64,000 nt of DNA from Acetobacterium wieringae (GTDB lineage: Bacteria > Bacillota > Clostridia > Eubacteriales > Eubacteriaceae). Position 1 is the first letter of the stretch; every line of letters begins with the position of its first letter. A program made the translations under genes and the position numbers. Location: positions 1-64,000 of the forward strand of contig NZ_LKEU01000012.1 of assembly GCF_001766835.1 (NCBI RefSeq), given 5' to 3'. This document shows positions 31,372 to 37,864 of this stretch, in pieces. Below the pieces are notes generated by a model. That model worked only from the letters and a program-made list of their open reading frames with translations. It had not been told where the DNA came from and ran no database searches.

Positions 31372-32592
31372 ATGGCGATACCATATGTAAATAATATTGA
31401 TTTGGGCGGAAATGAGATTCAAAATGTTCGAGCTCAAAATCTGGCAACACCACCAACTCCATCGGGAACCGGTCAGTTTTATTACAATTCAGTAGGCAAT
31501 ACAATGTTGTTCTGGAATGGCACTGATTTTATCGATATGGGCCAAGTATTGACAGGCGTAGATATCGTTGCACTGATCAACGCTTGTGCTTCGCTGATCG
31601 ATGCAGACAATATTAATTCACTCACGGCGGCGAAAATATCTGATTTTAATACCCAGGTAAGAACGAATGCTTTGAATCTGTTGACAGCACCAACGGCGGA
31701 TTTGTCTATTAACAGTCATAAACTGACAAATGTTACGGATCCGGTCAGCGCCCAGGATGCAGCAACTAAAAATTATGTCGATGCAGCCAGATCAGGACTT
31801 ACAATAAAAGATCCGGTCAGGGTAGCCAGTACAGCAAACGTGGCAATCGCAACAGGAACATTATTAACAATCGACGGGGTCACACTGGTTGCCGGCGATC
31901 GAGTCCTATTAAAAAATCAAACTGCTGGTGCTGAGAACGGGATCTATGTTGCCGGAACTGGCGCATGGTCGAGAGCTTCTGATGCCAACATCAGCGCCGA
32001 AGTAATTGCCGGTATGGCGGTCTGGGTTAATGAGGGGACAGCGAACAGTGACAGCCGATGGGTTTTGACAACTAATAACTCAATCACCCTGGGAACAACT
32101 GCCTTGACATTTACAAAAGACTTCCAGGCGGCAGATATTGTTGCCGGTGCTGGTATGACAAAATCCGGGAATCAGTTAGATGTAGTTGGGGTATTCAATC
32201 GAATTTTAATCAATGCGGATAGCATCGATATTTCACCAAATTATATTGGACAAAATACGATAACTACTTTAGGTACAATTGCAACCGGTGTATGGAATGG
32301 GAGCATTATTCCGCTATTGTATGGCGGTACCGGGGCCTCAACGGCGGTTGGCGCACGAACAAATCTCGGCGCGACTGGGAAATATTCTGCTGCTGTTGGA
32401 GATGGATCAGCAACCAGCATTGTTGTCACGCATAACCTAAATACTCAAAATGTTACAGTGACGCTAAGAGAAACCGCCAGTCCATACAATGTTGTCATGA
32501 CGGATGTCCAGATCACCAGCGTCAATACTATAACACTTATTTTTGCAACCGCTCCGACGAGTGGGAAATACACTGTAACGGTGGTGGGATAA
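31372..32592 (+). CDS. Tail fibre protein
   Basis: This 406-aa protein has the layout of phage fibres: IDLGGNEIQNVRAQN and SAQDAATKNYVD motifs (repeat of the form DPVSAQDAATKNYVD), a beta-rich middle (GDRVLLKNQTAGAENGIY; WVLTTNNSITLG), a trimer-type YGGTGASTAVGARTNLG segment and a small C-terminal beta domain (VVTHNLNTQNVTVTLRE). The C-terminus probably contacts the receptor. GGAGGGATAAAAT precedes ATG 31372. Confidence 0.82.
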   Translation: MAIPYVNNIDLGGNEIQNVRAQNLATPPTPSGTGQFYYNSVGNTMLFWNGTDFIDMGQVLTGVDIVALINACASLIDADNINSLTAAKISDFNTQVRTNALNLLTAPTADLSINSHKLTNVTDPVSAQDAATKNYVDAARSGLTIKDPVRVASTANVAIATGTLLTIDGVTLVAGDRVLLKNQTAGAENGIYVAGTGAWSRASDANISAEVIAGMAVWVNEGTANSDSRWVLTTNNSITLGTTALTFTKDFQAADIVAGAGMTKSGNQLDVVGVFNRILINADSIDISPNYIGQNTITTLGTIATGVWNGSIIPLLYGGTGASTAVGARTNLGATGKYSAAVGDGSATSIVVTHNLNTQNVTVTLRETASPYNVVMTDVQITSVNTITLIFATAPTSGKYTVTVVG

Positions 32593-32786
32593 TGAAAATT
32601 CTAGGAACGCTACAGGACAAAGACGGAAAAAATTATGATGCAGATGGGCACACTCACCCCAAAGAAGAAATTTCGAACATGCCAACAGCCTTGAGCCAAT
32701 TTTTGAATGATATCGGAGCAGGTGGCGGTGTAAGCGCATTAGTAATCATTAACCAAAACAGAAAAAACAGAATGGGAGGAATTTGA
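32592..32786 (+). CDS. Small tail-fibre accessory protein ending MGGI (64 aa)
   Basis: It overlaps the fibre stop by one base. The DADGHTHPKEEISNMP segment is typical of fibre tips that coordinate metal through HxH repeats. The C-terminus NRKNRMGGI matches the end of the protein at 30192. It may be an attachment or chaperone part of the fibre. Confidence 0.6.
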   Translation: MKILGTLQDKDGKNYDADGHTHPKEEISNMPTALSQFLNDIGAGGGVSALVIINQNRKNRMGGI

Positions 32787-32787
32787 T

Positions 32788-33123
32788 ATGGCAATAGGAG
32801 ATGTAACACCAAGCGAAATGTGCTTAACTGCACTTTCAGCAGCAGCGACAACCTTATTTACAAATGCCGGGGCGAGTTACCGAACCCAGGCAACGCAAAT
32901 TTTTATTGCGAATACTGGAGCTACACAAAGAACAATTACTTTGTACAAAAACGGAACTGCAACGGCAAATATTATAGCAAGTTCGATCGTGATACCAGCA
33001 GGGGGATCTGTTATTATCGATACTAAATTAATTTTAACCGGTACCCAGACAATCGGCGCAAAACAAGATGTCGGGACTGATTGCAATATTGCAATTTACG
33101 GCATTGTTGAGCAGATAGCGTAA
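32788..33123 (+). CDS. Small beta-rich tail-associated protein (111 aa)
   Basis: It starts one base after the previous stop. The chain is Thr/Ala/Ile rich with alternating strands (TQIFIANTGATQRTITLYK, IIASSIVIPAGGSVIIDT), a single beta-sandwich. Similar small proteins are found on tail fibres or capsids of phages and bind surfaces; the placement favours the tail. Confidence 0.6.
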   Translation: MAIGDVTPSEMCLTALSAAATTLFTNAGASYRTQATQIFIANTGATQRTITLYKNGTATANIIASSIVIPAGGSVIIDTKLILTGTQTIGAKQDVGTDCNIAIYGIVEQIA

Positions 33124-33135
33124 CGGTGAAAAATT

Positions 33136-34215
33136 ATGATTAGACATTTTGGCAGTTCAGGGATAGAAAGCCCACCGCAAGGAATAGATGCTGGATTTGG
33201 AAAATATAACGCAAAATCGATGATTTATTTCGATAAGTTAATTCCAGAACCACCACTCATTAATAATGTTGATTTTCTTCCTGCTTATTATGCAGACCTT
33301 GTTTCAATAGACTATGATGAATTTATTGACAGGCTGTTTGCAAAAATCACATATAGTGGAACAGGATATTTTTATAGTTATGATGCGCTAGGAACTCAAT
33401 TGCACAGTTTTACAGTACCAAACAATAATGTGTATAGAATGGCATATTATGGCGGTAATTATTTTATTTTCACAAATGTAGGGTGGTCAAAATATAGTCC
33501 AACAGGAACATTGCTTTCATCAGGAACCAATTTTGCACTACCACTCGGAGATAAAGACATAAGAATGTTACGAGTGAGTGAATCACAGGTTAAAGTATTT
33601 CAAAGCGACGGAACAATCAAGCAGTTTAATATGAATACAATGACAGTCGAGCAAACAATAACATTGACTAACCTGTATTCTGGAACTGTACCATTTTATG
33701 ATGATGATGGATACTGGTATTTTCAAGCCACGTCTATGCAACTGACGAAATTAGATCAAAGTGGCGGTATTGTGTTTTCAGGTGTCTCAAATAAATTCTC
33801 TAATGGATCCTCAGCAGCATATAAAGTTTTTAGCATTAAGAAGATAAATGCGTTGATTTCTTGTAATGTTTACAATGGATATCTCAATAATACGTTAGTA
33901 TCGACAATTGATGGTAGTTTAATAACTTCGCAATATGTTTCTGTTTCGGGCGATACAGGTTTGAGATGTGCTTATCCAAATTTAACATCGCCAAAGAAAA
34001 TGTTAATGATGAGAAATACATCTACTTACAATCTTTATTGTATAAGGTTAAATGATCAAGGTTTAGGAATTGTAAGTACTTTTAAGCAATTTATAACAAC
34101 ATCAAATATGGTAGATGGATTATACGCAAATGGCGATGATGTATTTTTTGCGTCTTACCTAACATCAGGATACCCGGCAGTAAAAAAAATACAATTAAAT
34201 TATCAATTATCATAG
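33136..34215 (+). CDS. Beta-propeller-like tail protein (359 aa)
   Basis: After a short N-terminus (MIRHFGSSGIESPP) the chain shows blade-like repeats of the form Y.YD..G..L...T...N.....YYGGNYFIFTN (for example FYSYDALGTQLHSFTVP and WSKYSPTGTLLSS), suggesting a propeller. It lies among fibre genes and could be a receptor-binding or carbohydrate-contact protein. The codon use is more AT-rich than the flanking head genes, which is common for fibre genes acquired by exchange. Confidence 0.6.
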   Translation: MIRHFGSSGIESPPQGIDAGFGKYNAKSMIYFDKLIPEPPLINNVDFLPAYYADLVSIDYDEFIDRLFAKITYSGTGYFYSYDALGTQLHSFTVPNNNVYRMAYYGGNYFIFTNVGWSKYSPTGTLLSSGTNFALPLGDKDIRMLRVSESQVKVFQSDGTIKQFNMNTMTVEQTITLTNLYSGTVPFYDDDGYWYFQATSMQLTKLDQSGGIVFSGVSNKFSNGSSAAYKVFSIKKINALISCNVYNGYLNNTLVSTIDGSLITSQYVSVSGDTGLRCAYPNLTSPKKMLMMRNTSTYNLYCIRLNDQGLGIVSTFKQFITTSNMVDGLYANGDDVFFASYLTSGYPAVKKIQLNYQLS

Positions 34216-34228
34216 GAGGTTTTAAAAA

Positions 34229-34543
34229 ATGATTTATTTTGAAAAGAACAAAGAAACAAATGCGGTGGAAATAATCCATTACCAGCCGTTTGACGCCATC
34301 AATGGTTTAGGGAAAACGGAAGCAGAGTTATTGCAGACAGGGGTTTTAATTGACACAATTCCACAGCCAGTAGCGACTGTTGGGAAAATGGGCGTGTTAT
34401 ATCACACTGATGCACAGGGATTATATTATGTGTATATTGATGTTCCCAAAACACCGGAACAACTTCAAGCTGAAAGAATAGCACAACTTGAGGCAGACGT
34501 GGCCACAGCAAATTACGCTTTAATGATGGGAGGGCTGATCTAA
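34229..34543 (+). CDS. Tail-fibre assembly-type small protein ending MMGGLI (104 aa)
   Basis: It begins MIYFEKNKETNAVEIIHY, with a short beta domain, then a helical C-terminus (PEQLQAERIAQLEADVATA, in part). It resembles XkdW-type proteins encoded next to XkdX. The MGG codons near the stop provide the ribosome binding site for the next gene. AGGAGGTTTT precedes ATG 34229. Confidence 0.65.
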   Translation: MIYFEKNKETNAVEIIHYQPFDAINGLGKTEAELLQTGVLIDTIPQPVATVGKMGVLYHTDAQGLYYVYIDVPKTPEQLQAERIAQLEADVATANYALMMGGLI

Positions 34544-34683
34544 TGCTCACATTTGAAAAAATAAAATCATATTTCGACAGAGAATTATGGACCACAGAAA
34601 TGGTTGCTAATGCTGTGGTAAAAGGAAAGATCACGGCGGATGAATACAAGCAAATAACAGGACTGGATTATGTAGCAGCTTAA
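34543..34683 (+). CDS. XkdX-family protein (46 aa)
   Basis: The start overlaps the previous stop by one base (TAATG). The product MLTFEKIKSYFDRELWTTEM..., with VVKGKITADEYKQITG, matches the XkdX family, short phage proteins following XkdW. Their role is not established. Confidence 0.82.
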   Translation: MLTFEKIKSYFDRELWTTEMVANAVVKGKITADEYKQITGLDYVAA

Positions 34684-34715
34684 CGGCTGTTTTTTTATTG
34701 CAAGGAGGATTACGG

Positions 34716-34817
34716 ATGTTTAAAAAACTATTCAGATTTATATTTTACAGAAATATCAAATATCAGTCGCAACTCGATATTGTCGAAGCAATCACCAGGA
34801 AGCCAAAGGAAAGATAG
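34716..34817 (+). CDS. Small basic peptide between XkdX and the lysis genes (33 aa)
   Basis: ATG 34716 lies 6 bases after AAGGAGG. It encodes MFKKLFRFIFYRNIKYQ..., amphipathic and basic at the N-terminus. The strong ribosome binding site favours translation. It could be a lysis accessory or holin-related peptide; function unknown. Confidence 0.5.
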   Translation: MFKKLFRFIFYRNIKYQSQLDIVEAITRKPKER

Positions 34818-34850
34818 ATTCAATTTAAAAATACTGAAAGGGGACGGTTT

Positions 34851-35120
34851 ATGTTTACACCAGTGGAGATTATCAGCATGTTTGCAGCGGGGTGTGGGGT
34901 TCTGTTTGGCTTCTCTGGGTGGAGAAGGTCAGATAACAAAGATGCGGAGCGGTTGGGGATCATTGAAAACAAATTGGAAAATATTCTTAAAAGTATTGAA
35001 AGATTGATCGATAAAATCGATTGTACCGATGAAAAGTTTGCGGATATTGAAAAAAAGATTGTAAAACTAGAAGAGCAGGTGAAAACTTGCTTTTCTTTGA
35101 TTAATAGAGAGGATAAATAA
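34851..35120 (+). CDS. XhlA-like membrane coiled-coil protein
   Basis: This 89-aa protein has an N-terminal hydrophobic segment (about 4-22, VEIISMFAAGCGVLFGFSGW) followed by a coiled coil (IENKLENILKSIERLIDKI). Small anchored coiled-coil proteins in front of holins resemble XhlA of Bacillus PBSX, which helps lysis. GAAAGGGGACGG precedes the start. Confidence 0.65.
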   Translation: MFTPVEIISMFAAGCGVLFGFSGWRRSDNKDAERLGIIENKLENILKSIERLIDKIDCTDEKFADIEKKIVKLEEQVKTCFSLINREDK

Positions 35121-35121
35121 A

Positions 35122-35352
35122 ATGAAAATCGAAAAAGGAACAATTATCAGAACAACGTTGTTGGGAGTTGCATTGGTCAACCAAGTATTAGTATCAAGCG
35201 GCCATTCAATCATACCGGTGGATGATGCCACCATCGAAACAGGGATCACAATTGGGTTTACAGTTGTGACATCATTAATCGCCTGGTGGAAGAATAACAG
35301 CTTTACACAGAAAGCGATCAATGCCGATCAAACCATGAAGGATGGTAAATAA
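35122..35352 (+). CDS. Holin (SPP1-type)
   Basis: This 76-aa protein begins MKIEKGTIIRTTLLGVALVNQ and has two membrane segments (about 9-26 and 42-60) with a WWKNNSFT motif after the second, typical of the SPP1 holin family. It would open the membrane for endolysin access or membrane depolarisation. It begins one base after the XhlA-like stop and directly precedes the endolysin. Confidence 0.85.
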   Translation: MKIEKGTIIRTTLLGVALVNQVLVSSGHSIIPVDDATIETGITIGFTVVTSLIAWWKNNSFTQKAINADQTMKDGK

Positions 35353-35354
35353 CC

Positions 35355-36296
35355 ATGGCTGTCATCACAAAAGCAAAAGGTCATATTCAAGATCTGGGAT
35401 CAGTTGCCTTTGCTGAAAATGGAAATATTCTTGGAACTGTTGGACAGCATTTGAGACTTGAAGAATTTGAGCTTTGGCTTGAATTAATCGGCGAACATGC
35501 CGGGCTTGATATTGGAATAGAGTATGAGGTCCATATCCAAGATGAAGGATGGAGCCGGACGTTCAGGAACGGTGAAAAAGCCGGGACTGAAGGCCAAGGA
35601 AAAAGAATTGAAGCAGTGAAAATTCGATTAACTGGTGCCGACGCTTATAAATTCAGAGCCTGGTATCATCCACATGTTGAAAAAAATGGTTGGATGGGTT
35701 GGTGCTCAGATGGGGAATCGTCTGGCACAGAAGGCGAATCATTGAGAGTGGAAGCACTGCAGATCGTGGTACTTGATAAAGGAATTGATCTGACTGTCGA
35801 TGTGACTGAAAAGTTTAAAAAGCATGAAATACAGATTGTCCCGCCGGCGCCGGAACCAGCTCCGGAAGTTGGACCATACGGGAAATATTTTGATACTTAT
35901 GAATTTGCCTGTGACTGTATCAAGGGATATCCGATCGATAACCCTTGCGATGGTTATCCGGAAACTGAATTCGGCAAGGATCCCAATCTAAAACCTTCAC
36001 TTTTGGATGCTGCCAATCGATTCCGGGAATATATCGGTATGCCTGTTGTCCCAACATGCGGGACCAGGTGCCCATCATCCAATGATTATTGGGGTGGGGT
36101 TCCAGATTCACTCCATTTATTTGGAGGTGCCTTTGATTGTACGATTCCGGGAATGAACATTGTTGAAGCTGCAAGGATCATGTATCAGGTGATTGGAAAA
36201 CCGGTTCGAGTTTATCCGGATCAGGACTTTATGCATGTGGAAGAGTCCTGGCTTGATGGAGTCTATAACCAGGAGCAAGGATATTATATATATTGA
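35355..36296 (+). CDS. Endolysin: three ChW repeats plus M15-type peptidase
   Basis: This 313-aa protein has three N-terminal clostridial hydrophobic-with-Trp repeats (about 8-42, 55-92 and 103-140; motifs such as GWSRTFRNGEKAGTEGQ and GWMGWCSDGESSGTEG) that bind the cell wall. A Pro-rich linker (about 160-172) leads to a C-terminal M15A peptidase domain with FACDC, SLHLFGGAFDCTIPG and FMHVEES; the His/Asp/His set would hold zinc. It should cut peptide stems. Wall-binding at the N-terminus is the reverse of most endolysins. Confidence 0.87.
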   Translation: MAVITKAKGHIQDLGSVAFAENGNILGTVGQHLRLEEFELWLELIGEHAGLDIGIEYEVHIQDEGWSRTFRNGEKAGTEGQGKRIEAVKIRLTGADAYKFRAWYHPHVEKNGWMGWCSDGESSGTEGESLRVEALQIVVLDKGIDLTVDVTEKFKKHEIQIVPPAPEPAPEVGPYGKYFDTYEFACDCIKGYPIDNPCDGYPETEFGKDPNLKPSLLDAANRFREYIGMPVVPTCGTRCPSSNDYWGGVPDSLHLFGGAFDCTIPGMNIVEAARIMYQVIGKPVRVYPDQDFMHVEESWLDGVYNQEQGYYIY

Positions 36297-36301
36297 TTTA
36301 T

Positions 36302-36328
36302 GGCCACCTTCGGGTGGTCTTTTTTTTA
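36302..36328 (+). terminator. Late-operon terminator
   Basis: A 7-bp stem closed by a stable C(TTCG)G tetraloop is followed by eight T. It ends the late transcript right after the endolysin. Confidence 0.93.
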
Positions 36329-36376
36329 TTTGTATGCTAAGATAAATTTAAAAGTAGATTTAATAGGTGGTTATTA

Positions 36377-36934
36377 ATGGATTTTTATAATAGTATGTTA
36401 AACATATTAATTGGAGTAGTATCCGGAATTTTTTCGGGCATTATTGTTTCACAAGTTTTTCTTATAGCTACTGACTTTAAAGAACAAAGAAATAGAGTAG
36501 CCGAAAGAGATGGAATGTTATCTTGGATAGCTGGAGCATTGTATTCACTATCTATACTAATAGAGGATAAAAAACAGCCAAATAATGAGTATATAAATAA
36601 CTATATTATAAATAAGTTAATTGATAATGTAACATTGAAAGCAAGCGATATTGAAAAAAGTTTTGAAAAAATGATATTTGCAGATTTAGAGCCAGAGCTT
36701 CATGATATCGCTGTGAAAATGAACGATTTTACGGTTGAATTAGCTAATTGGAAGCGGTTTGAAAAGACAAAAATAAATGAATATTCACTACAGATAAACA
36801 AGATAAAAAAGGAACTTGATATTTATAACGAAAAGAGTAAGAGAACACTTTTTAAATTAATAATTAAAGATAGAATAATGAAAGCAATAGCAATAGTTGT
36901 TTTTGTAATTATCGCATTAACAGTGATTGCATAA
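36377..36934 (+). CDS. AT-rich membrane protein, prophage moron (185 aa)
   Basis: N-terminal membrane segment (about 8-30, LNILIGVVSGIFSGIIVSQV), a long charged helical central region (about 34-160) with predicted coiled coil, and a second membrane segment at the C-terminus (about 166-184, AIAIVVFVIIALTVI). The ribosome binding site is AGGTGG. It lies between the late terminator and attR, outside the lysis operon, and is clearly more A/T-rich than the structural genes. Such genes are often expressed in the lysogen and may alter host surface or block other phages; no specific function can be read. Confidence 0.65.
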   Translation: MDFYNSMLNILIGVVSGIFSGIIVSQVFLIATDFKEQRNRVAERDGMLSWIAGALYSLSILIEDKKQPNNEYINNYIINKLIDNVTLKASDIEKSFEKMIFADLEPELHDIAVKMNDFTVELANWKRFEKTKINEYSLQINKIKKELDIYNEKSKRTLFKLIIKDRIMKAIAIVVFVIIALTVIA

Positions 36935-36959
36935 TATTTGTGGATAGACATGACATCAA

Positions 36960-36980
36960 CTTCGCACATTATTAGCACAC
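36960..36980. promoter_or_regulatory. Integrase arm-type sites near attR
   Basis: CTTCGCACATT, then ATTAGCACAC, resembles the repeats at 481-549 near attL (CTTCACACATTT and CTTAGCACATTT). It lies about 110 bases inside attR, as expected for the other arm of attP. From 36935 to 37091 no gene is seen. Confidence 0.5.
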
Positions 36981-37091
36981 AAGAAAAAATACATATATAA
37001 AGGAAGAAAAAGAGCAGATATAAAAAAACGGCATAAAATAAAGGATTGAGACAGGATAGCAAATTAGAAAAAAGAATAAGGAACGGTTTGT

Positions 37092-37142
37092 ATCTGACTT
37101 TTAATCAGGGTGTCGGGCGTTCAAGTCGCCCATGGGTCACCA
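37092..37142 (+). other. attR core (displaced 3' half of the host tRNA-Lys)
   Basis: An exact 51-bp copy of 372-422, starting in the anticodon arm and ending in CCA. It is not preceded by a tRNA 5' half, so it is an inactive remnant. Followed at once by the original host terminator. Confidence 0.93.
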
Positions 37143-37153
37143 TTAAAAAAGCT

Positions 37154-37184
37154 AACCGCATTTATGCGGTTTTTTATTTTTTTG
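37154..37184 (+). terminator. Original host terminator of tRNA-Lys
   Basis: AACCGCAT/ATGCGGTT with a 2-base loop, followed by TTTTATTTTTTT. Now separated from the tRNA by the prophage. Confidence 0.85.
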
Positions 37185-37296
37185 TTAATAAAATGGACGG
37201 GACTAACTTGATTGTTACATTAGTAAATGAGAATCAAAATTAGAATGATAGTCAAAAGAAAATTATGCAAAAGAACATCTAATCGATCAATAAATA

Positions 37297-37334
37297 AAAA
37301 CAAGGTTAGCCTGGGTGTGGGCAAACCTTGTTTT
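37297..37334. terminator. Terminator after csoR
   Basis: AAAACAAGGTT pairs with AACCTTGTTTT around a GC-rich loop. The A and T flanks make it functional in both directions; it ends the leftward copA-csoR operon. The stretch 37185-37296 holds no gene. Confidence 0.85.
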
Positions 37335-37380
37335 ATGGGAATAATAGATATTTGATTAGAGATGTGCTTCAGATTTCTAA

Positions 37381-37647
37381 TTAGCGATAATATTTATCCA
37401 GAACAAGCATGATTTCATCAATTTTAGCTTCACCATCACCTTTTTCAAAGGCATCTTTGACACAGGAATTCATGTGCTTTTTTAAAATCTCCAAATTAGT
37501 TTTTTTTAGTAGCGCCTGAACAGCCAGTATTTGTTTTGATACATCAATACAATAACGATCATTTTCCAGCATTTTAATAATGCCATCGATTTGACCCCGG
37601 GCAGTTTTTAGTAAGTTAAGCTCAGCTGAACGATCCTTAGTTTCCAT
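37381..37647 (-). CDS. csoR: CsoR-family copper-sensing repressor
   Basis: This 88-aa helical DNA-binding protein belongs to the CsoR/RcnR family. The Cu(I) ligand triad of CsoR is present as Cys33, His58 and Cys62, in YCIDV and HMNSC. It releases operator DNA when copper binds. It is the last gene of the copA operon, 4 bases after the copA stop, without a clear ribosome binding site, so translation is probably coupled. The likely operator is at 40252-40274. Confidence 0.93.
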   Translation of the reverse strand: METKDRSAELNLLKTARGQIDGIIKMLENDRYCIDVSKQILAVQALLKKTNLEILKKHMNSCVKDAFEKGDGEAKIDEIMLVLDKYYR

Positions 37648-37651
37648 AGTT

Positions 37652-37864
37652 TTATGAGGTGATATCAGAGGTTGGATAACCAGCTTCAGTGAGTGCTGTA
37701 GTCACTGCGTTCATATCGACATTTTCGGAAGCGGTAAAACTGGCCTGGCCTTCTTCCAGAGAAATCGATACATCTGTGATTCCTTCAAACCCATTTAAAA
37801 TGCCGTCGACCCGCTTTACACAATGCTGACAACTCATGTCAGCTACTTTTAATAATTTTTTCAT
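37652..37864 (-). CDS. Possible separately translated CopZ-like copper chaperone (70 aa)
   Basis: Within the 3' end of copA, in the same frame, ATG 37864 lies 6 bases after AGAAGGA. Starting here gives a complete CopZ-size protein ([15 protein letters not shown]...) with the CxxC copper site. It may be made both as the C-terminal domain of CopA and as a free chaperone. Whether the internal start is used cannot be seen from sequence. Confidence 0.45.
   Translation of the reverse strand: MKKLLKVADMSCQHCVKRVDGILNGFEGITDVSISLEEGQASFTASENVDMNAVTTALTEAGYPTSDITS

Larger units (their letters stand above)
372..37142. mobile_element. Complete siphovirus-type prophage integrated in tRNA-Lys
   Basis: It is bounded by the 51-bp direct repeat. 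The order is integrase and lysogeny control, early genes, HUH replication block, late regulator, HNH and P27-type terminase, HK97-type head genes, phi13-type major tail protein, long tape measure, tail tip and fibres, holin and endolysin, then a moron. A head-completion set and a 1174-aa tape measure indicate a long non-contractile tail. All expected modules are present and I see no disrupted structural gene, so it could be inducible. The HNH gene beside TerS suggests cos packaging. Confidence 0.95.

Noticed and set aside
31028..34215. Diversity-generating retroelement suggested by the Mtd_N-like protein
   Set aside because: No reverse transcriptase, template repeat or variable repeat is visible in the window.
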